Assembly: GCA_910586245.1 (NCBI GenBank)
Contig: CAJUFY010000002.1
Coordinates: 124,001-188,000 of the forward strand
Length of the DNA: 64,000 nt
Source of the DNA: an uncultured Christensenella sp.
GTDB lineage: Bacteria; Bacillota; Clostridia; Christensenellales; Borkfalkiaceae
Reading direction: 5' to 3'
The notes under the pieces were generated by a model. The model was not told the origin of the DNA. It ran no database searches and saw only the letters and a program-made list of their open reading frames with translations. A program made the translations under genes and the position numbers. The stretch's first letter is position 1; the number at the start of each line of letters is the position of its first letter. Of the stretch, positions 32,594 to 41,413 are shown in pieces.

Positions 32594-33826
32594 ATGGCAA
32601 ACAAATACGAACAAAACTGTTCCTTCTGCGGCAAGGAAAAATCCAAAACGAAAAAACTGATCGCGGGTCCCGACGGAATTTTTATCTGCGACGAATGCGT
32701 CGCGCTGTGCAACGACATGCTTGCAAAGGCGCCCGTTTCGCATGCGGAAAAGGTGGATCTGAAAAAACCCGCCGAAATCAAGGAAGAACTCGACCAGTAC
32801 ATTATCGGGCAGGATAAAGCGAAGCGCGTGCTTTCGGTGGCGGTTTATAACCATTATAAACGGATCAACGCGCTTGCGGAAGGGAAAGAGGACGACGGCG
32901 TCGAAATCGAAAAGAGCAATATTCTGCTTTTGGGACCTACGGGTAGCGGTAAAACGTTGCTTGCCCGCACGCTGGCGAAAATCCTGAACGTGCCGTTTGC
33001 TACGAGCGATGCAACCACCCTCACTGAAGCGGGTTACGTCGGCGAGGACGTGGAAAATATTTTGTTGAAACTCATTCAGAACGCCGATTACGATATCGAA
33101 CGCGCGCAGCGCGGCATCATTTATATCGATGAAATCGATAAAATCGCGCGCAAGGGCGAAAACGTTTCGATCACGCGCGACGTTTCGGGCGAAGGCGTAC
33201 AACAGGCGCTTTTGAAGATCATCGAAAGCACCGTTGCGAACGTACCTCCTCAGGGCGGCAGAAAACACCCGCAACAGGACTGCATGCGCATCGATACGAC
33301 GAATATTCTGTTTATCTGCGGCGGCGCGTTCGTAGGGCTCGATAAAATCGTAGGCGCCCGCAAGGACGATTCTGGGCTCGGGTTCGGCGGAAAAGTAAAG
33401 CTCGGCGAGAACGAAGTGGACTATTCGTTGCTCGACGACGTAAAACCGCAGGATCTGACGAAGTTCGGTCTGATTCCGGAATTTGTGGGGCGCGTGCCGA
33501 TCGTCGTGAGTTTGCAGCAGCTCGACGAAAACGCGCTCGTGAATATTCTGACGCAGCCCCGGAACGCGATCATCAAACAGTATCAGAAGCTCGTCGGGCT
33601 CGACGGAGTAAAGCTTACGGTAGAGGAAGCCGCCGTTCGCGAAATTGCGAATACGGCGATCCGTTTAAAGACGGGCGCGCGCGGACTCCGCACCATTATC
33701 GAAAGTTTGATTACCGACGTGATGTTCGATATCCCTTCCCAAAAGAACGTGGAAGAAGTGATTATCACGCGCGAATGCGTGGAAAAAGGCGCGAAGCCGA
33801 AGCTCGTATATAAAAAATCGGCATAA
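32594..33826 (+). CDS. clpX: ATP-dependent unfoldase ClpX
   Basis: The 410-residue protein has the N-terminal zinc finger (CSFC and CDECVALC), Walker A GPTGSGKT, Walker B IIYIDEIDKIA and the IGF-type ClpP-binding loop region (seen as LGFGGKV). It unfolds tagged proteins and feeds them into ClpP. It ends the operon at a clear terminator. Confidence 0.96.
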   Translation: MANKYEQNCSFCGKEKSKTKKLIAGPDGIFICDECVALCNDMLAKAPVSHAEKVDLKKPAEIKEELDQYIIGQDKAKRVLSVAVYNHYKRINALAEGKEDDGVEIEKSNILLLGPTGSGKTLLARTLAKILNVPFATSDATTLTEAGYVGEDVENILLKLIQNADYDIERAQRGIIYIDEIDKIARKGENVSITRDVSGEGVQQALLKIIESTVANVPPQGGRKHPQQDCMRIDTTNILFICGGAFVGLDKIVGARKDDSGLGFGGKVKLGENEVDYSLLDDVKPQDLTKFGLIPEFVGRVPIVVSLQQLDENALVNILTQPRNAIIKQYQKLVGLDGVKLTVEEAAVREIANTAIRLKTGARGLRTIIESLITDVMFDIPSQKNVEEVIITRECVEKGAKPKLVYKKSA

Positions 33827-33838
33827 ACGAAAAGCAAG

Positions 33839-33864
33839 AAGAGCGGTTGTTCCGCTCTTTTTTA
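33839..33864 (+). terminator. Terminator of tig-clpP-clpX
   Basis: AAGAGCGG (33839-33846) pairs with CCGCTCTT (33852-33859) around TTGTT, followed by a T run. Confidence 0.8.
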
Positions 33865-33946
33865 TTTGTTCGAATTTTTTTCAAAACGTAAAAGTAAAGT
33901 AATTCCAAAAAAATTAAAATGATTGTAAAAAATTTTATAAAAAGTG

Positions 33947-34012
33947 TTGACAAGTTTCATGCGCGGTGCTATAATTTTTTCATAAGGTTTAATTTTAACT
34001 GAAACGTTTTAG
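33947..34012 (+). promoter_or_regulatory. Promoter and CG-centred dyad upstream of InlB-repeat lipoprotein
   Basis: TTGACA (33947-33952) and TATAAT (33970-33975) have a 17-base spacer. CTGAAACGTTTTAG at 33999-34012 is a near-perfect dyad centred on CG, like LacI-family or CcpA sites, and lies downstream of the start where it could act as a roadblock. The 5' leader is about 125 bases. Confidence 0.5.
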
Positions 34013-34106
34013 TCGTTTATTTAAGATAAAACAAAACCTAATTCGTATCTTTTGACCGTGCGAACGGCAAATCATAAAAGATAAAACTCAATTCGGGGGA
34101 AGAGAA

Positions 34107-35804
34107 ATGAAAAAGAAACTTTTGGTTTCCTTGGCAACGGCGACGGTTCTGTGCGCCACGGCTGCTACGCTGTTTGCGTGCGGCGAAACGAAGACTTACA
34201 AGGTAACCTATTCGGGCGGCGACGGCGCAACGGGAACGGCTCCTGCCGTTCAGTCTTATAAAAAAGGCGAGGAAATTACGCTTGCCGGAGCCGACACGTT
34301 TACGAAAGAAGGACACACGTTTAACGGTTGGAACGACGGCGAGAAAAAGTACGAAGCGGGCGCGAAGTACACGATGGGTGCGAAGGACGTTGCTTTTACC
34401 GCGGATTGGTCGGTAATCAGCTATACCGTATCGTTCGAGTTGTTCGGTGAAGTGATCGATACTGCGTCCGTCGAATACGGTACGGCGATCGGTACGGCAT
34501 TGAGCGGCGTGGAACTGCCTGCCGGCATTACGGTGTCGGATTGGTATGCGGGAAACACGAAAGTGACCGAAGCGTACGTGCCGACCGGCGACGTGACTTT
34601 GATTGCAAGAGCGGGTCAAATGCCGATCACGGTCGGAAGCGACGCGCTTGATCTCGGATTTACGGGGGCGGAAAATCCTGTCTGGAAAGGCGTTTCGCTT
34701 TCCATCGGGCAGAAGCTGACGTTAACGGGTATCGTAAAGGCGCTCGGCGACAACGCTTGGCAGACCGTGATCATGAACCTTGCGAGCGGGGAAGCGTTCG
34801 GAACGGGCTTCCGTATGGATAACTGGGCAATCAAATCGGAAAACGGCTGGGTTGCCACGATGGTGGACGGGAAAACCGTTCTTGACAACGATGCAACGTA
34901 TCTCAGACTGATGAAAGCGGGCTGCAACGTGACGCTCGACTTCGACTGGTCGGATACGACGAAGATCGTTTGCGCAATGACGATCGCTAATGCCGATAAC
35001 GCCGAAGAAACGGTTACGGTGGAAGGACAGGTCGTTCCTGCAAACGGCAAAAGCGGTTGGCAAGTCGATCGGGTCAATCTCGGGCTCGGCGGCGAAAAGG
35101 TATATTTGCAGCTGACCGATTACGCGCTGACGGGCGACGTTCATACGCATCAGTATGACGCGGATACGAAGTACTGTTCTTGCGGGAAGATCGGACCTCA
35201 CGATCATGATTATCAGAATTACGTCTGCTCCGTTTGCGGAGAATGGCAGAATGAAATCGAACTGTCCGTAAAGATCGGGGACGATACGCATAAGATCAAT
35301 GCGAAAAAAGATAACACCGTCGTTGTTTTGGATACGAACGGCGCTTGGGATCACGAGGGTGCTCACGGTTCGAGCGACGTGAACGTAACCGGCGATTTTG
35401 CCGCAATGTTCAGTTGGACGATGTCCCGCGACAACAACTGGGGCGGTCAGGACGCTTGGGTCGAAATTCAGTCTGGAGAGGATTACTTTGATCTGAACCC
35501 GCCGCTTGATATTTTCGGATCGCTTGCCACGAAAGAAGGCGTGGTTATCACCGATTCGGGTACCGCAGGATTCCCCGCGTTGGGCGGAAGCGAAAATCTG
35601 TGGGAAGGCAGCTACACGGCTGTGATTGCAAGAGTCGGTTCGACTTTGAACATCGTATTCGAATTTACCAACACGGCGGGTACGAAATATACGAGAACGG
35701 TTACGGCAACCGGCTTTACGACGGCGGACTTGTCGTTAAGACTTGCGGGCAACGCGTTCTGGATCGACAATCTCAATGCTTGGAGCGGTGCGCTTAACGC
35801 GTAA
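34107..35804 (+). CDS. Surface lipoprotein with InlB/Listeria-Bacteroides-type repeat
   Basis: The 565-residue protein has a lipobox (LFACG) followed by one clear repeat of the InlB B-repeat type (YKVTYSGGDGATGT to GAKDVAFTADW) and a second partial one. The middle and C-terminal parts are beta-rich, with lectin-like stretches around 180-320 and 400-560. A linker near residue 350 has CSCG and CSVCGEW plus several His residues, a possible zinc knuckle. It is monocistronic with a strong promoter, so probably abundant. Substrate or partner is unknown. Confidence 0.72.
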   Translation: MKKKLLVSLATATVLCATAATLFACGETKTYKVTYSGGDGATGTAPAVQSYKKGEEITLAGADTFTKEGHTFNGWNDGEKKYEAGAKYTMGAKDVAFTADWSVISYTVSFELFGEVIDTASVEYGTAIGTALSGVELPAGITVSDWYAGNTKVTEAYVPTGDVTLIARAGQMPITVGSDALDLGFTGAENPVWKGVSLSIGQKLTLTGIVKALGDNAWQTVIMNLASGEAFGTGFRMDNWAIKSENGWVATMVDGKTVLDNDATYLRLMKAGCNVTLDFDWSDTTKIVCAMTIANADNAEETVTVEGQVVPANGKSGWQVDRVNLGLGGEKVYLQLTDYALTGDVHTHQYDADTKYCSCGKIGPHDHDYQNYVCSVCGEWQNEIELSVKIGDDTHKINAKKDNTVVVLDTNGAWDHEGAHGSSDVNVTGDFAAMFSWTMSRDNNWGGQDAWVEIQSGEDYFDLNPPLDIFGSLATKEGVVITDSGTAGFPALGGSENLWEGSYTAVIARVGSTLNIVFEFTNTAGTKYTRTVTATGFTTADLSLRLAGNAFWIDNLNAWSGALNA

Positions 35805-35815
35805 CGATGCAATAG

Positions 35816-35850
35816 AAACGGATCTGCTTGGGGGGAGCGGATCCGTTTTT
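35816..35850 (+). terminator. Intrinsic terminator
   Basis: AAACGGATC (35816-35824) pairs with GATCCGTTT (35840-35848), extended by TGC/GC, followed by T residues. Confidence 0.75.
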
Positions 35851-35943
35851 AGTCGGGCAATGCGCATGGCGCGCCGATTGCCTTGCACGGAAAGATTGTG
35901 CAAAATAGATAATCTCGGCGCACAAGTTTGGTTGTTTTGCCTA

Positions 35944-35972
35944 TTGAAATTTTTCGAAAATTCGTGTAAAAT
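35944..35972 (+). promoter_or_regulatory. Promoter of MsmX-type ATPase
   Basis: TTGAAA (35944-35949) and TAAAAT (35967-35972) are 17 bases apart. Confidence 0.6.
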
Positions 35973-36009
35973 AGTACTATAAACCTTATTTATTACAGGG
36001 GAGGAATTT

Positions 36010-37665
36010 ATGTCCGGACTTTTACTCAAAGGTATTAACAAAATCTATCCCGGTGGCAACCAGGCGGTGTTCAACTTCTGCCTCGACATTCGGGATAAAG
36101 AATTCATCGTTTTCGTAGGTCCTTCCGGCTGCGGAAAATCGACGACGCTCCGTATGATCGCGGGACTTGAAGAAATTTCTTCGGGCGAGCTGTATATCGA
36201 CGGAAAACTGGTGAACGACGTCGTTCCCAAAGACAGAGACATCGCAATGGTGTTCCAGAACTACGCGCTCTATCCGCACATGTCCGTTTACGACAACATG
36301 GCGTTCGGTCTGAAACTGCGCAAAGTTCCCAAAGAAGTCATCGACGAAAAGGTGAAAGCGGCGGCCGAAATCCTCGGCATTACCGATTACCTTTCCCGTA
36401 AGCCGAAGGCGCTTTCCGGCGGTCAGCGTCAGCGTGTCGCGCTCGGCAGAACCATCGTCCGCGAACCCAAAGTATTCCTGCTCGACGAACCTCTGTCCAA
36501 CCTCGACGCGAAGCTCCGCGCGCAGATGAGAACGGAAATTTCCAAGCTGCACGTCCGCCTTGCGACGACGTTCATCTACGTTACCCACGACCAGATCGAG
36601 GCAATGACGATGGGTACGCGTATCGTCGTTATGAAAGACGGCTTCATGCAGCAGGTAGATACGCCTCAGAACCTCTACGATTACCCGATCAATCTTTTCG
36701 TAGCAGGCTTCATCGGTACGCCTCAGATGAACTTCTTCAAAAACGCGACGATTACCGAAGAAGGCGGCAAAGTGTACGTGAACTTTGTGGGCAACAATAA
36801 AATTTTGCTTCCCAAAGCGATCGTTGCCAAGATCAAGAATCTCGACGAATACAAGAACACGGGCAAGGCGGTTACGCTCGGCGTCCGTCCCGAAGATATC
36901 CACGAAGACGATCTCTTCATTTCGAATTCGCCGGATACCATCGTAAAAGCAAAGATCGACGTTATCGAAAAGCTCGGCGCGGAAACGCAGATTTACTGCG
37001 ACCTCGATTACGAAAGCGATAAGAGCTCGATTGTAGACAACACCGCGCAGATGATCGCGAAGATTTCTTCGCGCGCAACGGTCAATCTCGGCGAAATCGT
37101 GGAACTCGCGTTCGATGCAAAGCACATTCACCTGTTTGACGGCTACACTGAAGCGACCATGTTGGAACGCGACGAACATTACGACGTCATTCCCGAAAAC
37201 GCGGAGGGTGCGGCGTTCGTACCGCCCACGCCGCAGGAAATGAAGGCGCAAATCGACGCGGCGCGCGTAATCACCAAAGAAATGAAGAAGCAGATGAAGC
37301 GCGATGCGAAGATGGCGAAGAAGAAGGAAGAAGCCGCTTTGGCGGCAGGCGAAGCTGCGCCTGTTGCGGAAGAAGTTCCCGAAGCTCCCGTCGAAGAAAC
37401 GCCTGCTGAAATTCCCGCAGCGCCCGTTGCGGAGGAAATTCCCGTTGCGCCCGTGGTGGCTCCCGTAGAGGAGGCTCCCGTCGAAGAAGCACCCGCGGAA
37501 ACTCCCGTTGAAGAAGTTCCTGCCGAAGTGAAGGAAGAAGAGGCTGTTGCCGAAGTTCCCGAAAAGAAACCCGCAGCCAAAAAACCTGCGGCGAAAAAGC
37601 CGACCGAGCAAAAACCTGCGGCAAAGAAGCCCGCGGCGAAAAAGCCTACGGCGCCTAAGGAATAA
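36010..37665 (+). CDS. MsmX/UgpC-type sugar ABC transporter ATPase with long repetitive tail
   Basis: Residues 1-~390 are a standard sugar-importer ATPase: Walker A GPSGCGKST, signature LSGGQRQRVALGR, Walker B VFLLDEPLSNLDAKLR, the switch THDQIEAMTMG and the C-terminal regulatory (TOBE/OB) part with GVRPEDIHEDD. Residues ~395-551 are foreign to the family: first helical and basic, then Pro/Val/Glu repeats (PVEEAPVEEAP), then AAKKP repeats. The gene stands alone with its own promoter and terminator, as expected for a shared ATPase serving several importers, including the ATPase-less one at 10728-13845. Confidence 0.9.
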   Translation: MSGLLLKGINKIYPGGNQAVFNFCLDIRDKEFIVFVGPSGCGKSTTLRMIAGLEEISSGELYIDGKLVNDVVPKDRDIAMVFQNYALYPHMSVYDNMAFGLKLRKVPKEVIDEKVKAAAEILGITDYLSRKPKALSGGQRQRVALGRTIVREPKVFLLDEPLSNLDAKLRAQMRTEISKLHVRLATTFIYVTHDQIEAMTMGTRIVVMKDGFMQQVDTPQNLYDYPINLFVAGFIGTPQMNFFKNATITEEGGKVYVNFVGNNKILLPKAIVAKIKNLDEYKNTGKAVTLGVRPEDIHEDDLFISNSPDTIVKAKIDVIEKLGAETQIYCDLDYESDKSSIVDNTAQMIAKISSRATVNLGEIVELAFDAKHIHLFDGYTEATMLERDEHYDVIPENAEGAAFVPPTPQEMKAQIDAARVITKEMKKQMKRDAKMAKKKEEAALAAGEAAPVAEEVPEAPVEETPAEIPAAPVAEEIPVAPVVAPVEEAPVEEAPAETPVEEVPAEVKEEEAVAEVPEKKPAAKKPAAKKPTEQKPAAKKPAAKKPTAPKE

Positions 37666-37680
37666 TCGAATTTGTTACCA

Positions 37681-37715
37681 AAGAGCGTTTGCCAAACGGC
37701 AAACGCTCTTTTTTA
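37681..37715 (+). terminator. Intrinsic terminator
   Basis: AAGAGCGTTTGCC (37681-37693) pairs perfectly with GGCAAACGCTCTT (37698-37710), followed by a T run. Confidence 0.85.
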
Positions 37716-37744
37716 CGGCAGGGGCTTTCGGCGCGCAAAAATTC

Positions 37745-37773
37745 TTGACAAATCAGAAAAAAAAAGGTAATAT
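37745..37773 (+). promoter_or_regulatory. Promoter of metal exporter gene
   Basis: TTGACA (37745-37750) and TAATAT (37768-37773) have a 17-base spacer. Confidence 0.6.
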
Positions 37774-37805
37774 AAATCACCGAATCAAACAAGGAGGAAA
37801 GGATC

Positions 37806-38798
37806 ATGTGGGACGTCGTGCTTGACGCGTTGCTTGATACGTTAAAACTGTTTCCGTTTCTCTTTGTGCTTTACATATTGATCGAGCTGCTCGAACACAA
37901 GACGCGGGTGGGCAAGGCGAACGGATTGCTTACGGGCAGGGCGGCGCCTCTCGTCGGCGCGGCAACGGGGCTCGTGCCGATGTGCGGGTTTTCGGTGATG
38001 TCCGCACGGCTGTACCGCCACCGTCATATCACGCTCGGCACGTTGCTTGCCGTGTTCATTGCGACCAGCGACGAAGCGTTTTTCGTGCTTATTCTTTCGG
38101 GAATGCCCGCGCTCGACGTCTTATATTCCGTACTTGCGCTCTGCGGACTGAAAATTTTATTCGGCGCGGGGGTCGGTTACGTTTGCGACGCGATCGTAAA
38201 CCGTTCCAAACGCGCGCCCGTGCTGACTGCATTGCCCGCCGAATTCGAGGTGCATTCGCACCGGCACGATCACGCTCACGACCATGAACGTGAACACGAA
38301 CACCGGCATGAACACGGAGCGTGCGAAAAGGGTGAATTTACGGCATGCGAACACGGCCGTGAAAGCACGCTTTCTCTGTATTTGATTTCGCCGTTGCTGC
38401 ACGCATTGCAGATTGCGGGGTTTATCCTCGTCTGTAATCTTTTATTCGGTTTCTTGTTTTACGGGCTTGGCAAAGGGGATTTCGACGCAGGCAAAGAGCT
38501 GGTCGTCGGGTTTTTACAGGGCGCGGGATTCTGGTATCAGCCGCTCGTATGCTGTCTTGTGGGGCTCATTCCGAACTGCGCTTCGAGCGTGGCGATAACC
38601 GAAACCTTTGCGCTCGGCGGGATTGCGTTCGGCAGTTGTCTTGCAGGGCTCATTGTAAACGCGGGGCTGGGTTATCTGGTGCTGTTAAAAGATTTGAAAC
38701 AGTGGAAGCGGACGCTTGCGATCGCGGGAATTATGATCGCAACGGGCATCGTTGCGGGATATTGCGTCAACGCGGTTGCGCTTGCGATCGGCGTTTGA
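37806..38798 (+). CDS. Putative heavy-metal or manganese exporter (ArsP_2-like) with His-rich loop
   Basis: The 330-residue membrane protein has two homologous halves of hydrophobic segments joined by a hydrophilic loop (about residues 148-195) with more than a dozen His residues alternating with Asp/Glu. The repeats GAATGLVPMCGFSVMSARLY and CLVGLIPNCASSVAITETF carry Pro-x-Cys motifs, one per half, which is the pattern of the putative 10-TM metal exporter family (PF11449). The likely role is efflux of a divalent metal. The start has AAGGAGG upstream. The hisC promoter overlaps its stop codon. Confidence 0.75.
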   Translation: MWDVVLDALLDTLKLFPFLFVLYILIELLEHKTRVGKANGLLTGRAAPLVGAATGLVPMCGFSVMSARLYRHRHITLGTLLAVFIATSDEAFFVLILSGMPALDVLYSVLALCGLKILFGAGVGYVCDAIVNRSKRAPVLTALPAEFEVHSHRHDHAHDHEREHEHRHEHGACEKGEFTACEHGRESTLSLYLISPLLHALQIAGFILVCNLLFGFLFYGLGKGDFDAGKELVVGFLQGAGFWYQPLVCCLVGLIPNCASSVAITETFALGGIAFGSCLAGLIVNAGLGYLVLLKDLKQWKRTLAIAGIMIATGIVAGYCVNAVALAIGV

Positions 38799-38823
38799 CA
38801 AACGGAAAGCGTTGTGATATAAT
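38795..38823 (+). promoter_or_regulatory. Promoter for near-leaderless hisC
   Basis: TTGACA (38795-38800) overlaps the upstream stop codon; TATAAT is at 38818-38823 with a 17-base spacer. The hisC ATG starts 8 bases after the -10 box and no ribosome site fits between. Confidence 0.7.
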
Positions 38824-38830
38824 CGATAAA

Positions 38831-39889
38831 ATGGACTTTTTAAGCGAAAGGGCGCGTATGCTCACGCCGTACACGGCGGGGGAGCAACTAAAAGACAAGC
38901 GCTATATCAAGCTGAACACCAACGAAAATCCTTATCCGCCTTCGCCGCGTTTGAAGGATTTATTCGGCGCGTTCGACGAGTCCGTTTTAAAATTCTATCC
39001 CGCTCCCGACGCGGGCGTTTTGCGCGAACAGATCGCGCTTTGCGAAGGCGTGGGCAAGGAAAACGTCTTCTGCGGAAACGGATCCGACGAGGTGTTGTTT
39101 CTCTCGTTCGCGGCGTTTTTCGACGGCACGCGACCCGTATGCTTTGCGGATATTACTTATACGTTTTACGAAGTGTATGCGAAATTTTTCGGTGTGACGG
39201 CGAACGTCGTGCCGCTGAACGGCGATTTTACCGTGAATCTTTCCGAAATGGCGGAAAGGGATTGCGCGGGTTATTTTATCGCGAATCCCAACGCGCCCAC
39301 GGGCGTGGGAATCCCGTTGAACGAAATGGAGCGGTTTATTGCTTCCGTTCCCGAAAAAATCGTGATTGCAGACGAAGCGTATATGGACTTTTACGGAGAA
39401 TCCTGCGTGCCGTTGACGAAGAAATACGAAAATCTGCTGGTGGTTAAAACTTTTTCCAAAAGTTATTCGCTTGCGGGAATCCGTTGCGGGTACGCCGTCG
39501 GGAACGCGGCGCTCGTGCGCGGATTGTTCAATATGAAGGACTGCATGAATTCCTATCCCGTAGACGCCGTGTGCGAAGCGGTTTGCGTGCAGGCGCTGCT
39601 CGATCGGGAATATCACGAAAAGACGGTTGCGCTCGTCGTTTCCGAACGGGAACGGCTGCGCAGGGAATTGCTCGCGCTCGGGTTTACCGTGCCCGAAAGC
39701 AAAGCGAACTTTTTGTTTGCGGGCAGGGCGCCCGTCAGCGCGCGGGAGATCTATCTGCGTTTGAAGGAAGAGGGCGTGCTCGTGCGCTTTTGGGACAAGC
39801 CTTTGATTTCCGATTTCTGCCGTATCACGGTGGGCACGCGGGAAGAAACGGACGTTCTTCTGAAAAAACTGAAAAAAATATTAACATAG
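38831..39889 (+). CDS. hisC: Histidinol-phosphate aminotransferase-type enzyme
   Basis: The 352-residue PLP enzyme shows IKLNTNENPYPPSP at the start, the ANPNAPTG loop, VIADEAYMDFYG and the PLP-lysine stretch VKTFSKSYSLAGIRCGYAVG. This is the HisC pattern of class I aminotransferases. It would make histidinol phosphate, although some relatives act on aromatic or other substrates, and no other his gene is in the window. The mRNA is predicted to start at or one base before the ATG. Confidence 0.85.
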   Translation: MDFLSERARMLTPYTAGEQLKDKRYIKLNTNENPYPPSPRLKDLFGAFDESVLKFYPAPDAGVLREQIALCEGVGKENVFCGNGSDEVLFLSFAAFFDGTRPVCFADITYTFYEVYAKFFGVTANVVPLNGDFTVNLSEMAERDCAGYFIANPNAPTGVGIPLNEMERFIASVPEKIVIADEAYMDFYGESCVPLTKKYENLLVVKTFSKSYSLAGIRCGYAVGNAALVRGLFNMKDCMNSYPVDAVCEAVCVQALLDREYHEKTVALVVSERERLRRELLALGFTVPESKANFLFAGRAPVSAREIYLRLKEEGVLVRFWDKPLISDFCRITVGTREETDVLLKKLKKILT

Positions 39890-39900
39890 AGGTTGAAGCG

Positions 39901-40995
39901 ATGATACTCGCCCAAACGTCCTTACCGAAGATGACCCCCGCCGCAGGCGGGAACGGAGAGGAAGCGGGCGGGTTTTTCTTTTGCCCGTGCGAGGAGGCCG
40001 TAGAACGCGTTCTGCCGCGTTTTGCAGGCAAAATCCTGTTGGTATGCGACGGACGCGCAATGCCCCGTTTCGCGCAGTTTTCCCGCCTTGCACGCGTGGT
40101 TTCCGCCGTGGCGGAAGAGGACGCGCTGTCGTTGTTCGGCATGCCGGACGGCGTCGGCGCGGTCGTTGCGGCTGGCGGAGAGAAAACGCTGCGTTCCGCG
40201 CGCTTTTTCGCGCAGGTGCGGCGGATTCCCTGCGCAATTTTTCCCGCGGAAGGAAGTCTTTGCGGCGCCTTCGAACGGGAAGGGGAAATTCGTCTTTGCG
40301 GGAAGACGGAACGGGGGAAACTCGCCGAAGCGGAAGTGTATTTGGATTTGCAGATGCTCGCGCCGACGGCGGCGGAATCGTTTGCTGCGCTGTTGCTTTC
40401 CCGTCTGGCACTCGTGGAAGAGCGCGCATTGCGGATATTCGCGGGCGCGGAAAAGTCCGTTCATTACGACAAGGCGTATTCGGTGTTGGAACCGTTGAGC
40501 GAGCTCACGCTGCGCGAAATCGTGCGGCGCAATGCAGAAATGCGCTTGATCGAACGTGAGGGACTGCCCGTCGGCGAAGGAAGGATTCTTGCAGGACTGC
40601 ACCGCGCGGCGGGGGACGCTTATCCCGTATGGAGTGCGTTCTGCGAGCTTGCGGCGCTCTACGCCGCCTTCTTTGCCTGCGGGAAGCCCCGCCGTTATTT
40701 CGTGCCCGATTACGCAAAGCGTGCGCAGCGGGCGGGAACGCCTTATTGGAGAACGGCTGTTCCCTCGCGGGAGGAGTACGCTGCCCGCGCGTTGGCGCTC
40801 GAACGCATGCGGGCGCCGCTCGGCGCGGAAACGGACGCTGTGCTTTGCCGAAAATCGAACTGGGTGAGAACGTTCCGCGCACTCTCCGACGGCGCATCGC
40901 CCGAAATCGGCACCGAAACCTTGCGCGTTTTGCCCGAACACGCGCCCTTCGGACTGACGGCGGTCATCCGCGATTTCGGTCTGATGGAGTTTTGA
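39901..40995 (+). CDS. Divergent dehydrogenase-like protein (glycerol-1-phosphate dehydrogenase fold?)
   Basis: The 364-residue protein follows hisC by 11 bases. Residues 70-125 resemble the nucleotide-binding part of the iron-alcohol/glycerol-1-phosphate dehydrogenase family: GVGAVVAAGGEKTLRSARFF, then RIPCAIFPAEGS. The metal-ligand Asp and His residues expected in the second half are not apparent, and that half is Ala/Leu-rich helical. It may be an inactive or repurposed member. The assignment is weak and rests on that one block. Confidence 0.4.
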   Translation: MILAQTSLPKMTPAAGGNGEEAGGFFFCPCEEAVERVLPRFAGKILLVCDGRAMPRFAQFSRLARVVSAVAEEDALSLFGMPDGVGAVVAAGGEKTLRSARFFAQVRRIPCAIFPAEGSLCGAFEREGEIRLCGKTERGKLAEAEVYLDLQMLAPTAAESFAALLLSRLALVEERALRIFAGAEKSVHYDKAYSVLEPLSELTLREIVRRNAEMRLIEREGLPVGEGRILAGLHRAAGDAYPVWSAFCELAALYAAFFACGKPRRYFVPDYAKRAQRAGTPYWRTAVPSREEYAARALALERMRAPLGAETDAVLCRKSNWVRTFRALSDGASPEIGTETLRVLPEHAPFGLTAVIRDFGLMEF

Positions 40996-41037
40996 AGGAA
41001 AAAATTGATAAATTTTGATCTGATTTGCAAAAAAGCG

Positions 41038-41066
41038 TTTCAAAATCGGGCAAAAGGTGTTACAAT
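41038..41066 (+). promoter_or_regulatory. Promoter of partner-switching operon
   Basis: TTTCAA (41038-41043) and TACAAT (41061-41066) are 17 bases apart, 38 bases before the STAS gene. Confidence 0.55.
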
Positions 41067-41104
41067 ATAGAAAAACAGACCGTTGCAAAACGGCGGAGGA
41101 CAAC

Positions 41105-41413
41105 ATGCAGGAAGTAACGTTAACGGCAACCGAACCGGAACTCGTATTTGCGCTTTCGGGGGAAATCGTTTCCGAAAACGCCGAAGATTTTTATGCGGAA
41201 GTGGCGGGCGTTTACGAACGCGACCCGAAAGGCGTCGTGTTTTCGTGCGAGAAACTCGAATTTATCGATTCTACGACGCTCGGCACGTTCGTGAAAATTT
41301 TAAAGAAGCTGAAAGCGGACGGAAACGCGTTCCGCATCCGCGGGTTACAGCCGCGCCTGAAAAAGCTGTTCGTCATTTGCGCGCTCGACCGCATTATGGA
41401 GATCGAAGCATGA
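41105..41413 (+). CDS. STAS-domain anti-sigma factor antagonist
   Basis: The 102-residue STAS protein has the phospho-site loop FIDSTTLGTFVKILKKL, with Ser at the position phosphorylated in SpoIIAA and RsbV. When unphosphorylated it would bind the anti-sigma protein and free the sigma factor. The start has GGCGGAGG upstream. It overlaps the next gene by 4 bases (ATGA), as do all neighbours in this four-gene operon. Confidence 0.88.
   Translation: MQEVTLTATEPELVFALSGEIVSENAEDFYAEVAGVYERDPKGVVFSCEKLEFIDSTTLGTFVKILKKLKADGNAFRIRGLQPRLKKLFVICALDRIMEIEA

Noticed and set aside
34023..34096. Short direct repeats in the leader of the InlB-repeat lipoprotein
   Set aside because: Two copies of AAGATAAAAC followed by similar bases are present, but they are short and AT-rich and I cannot tie them to a function.
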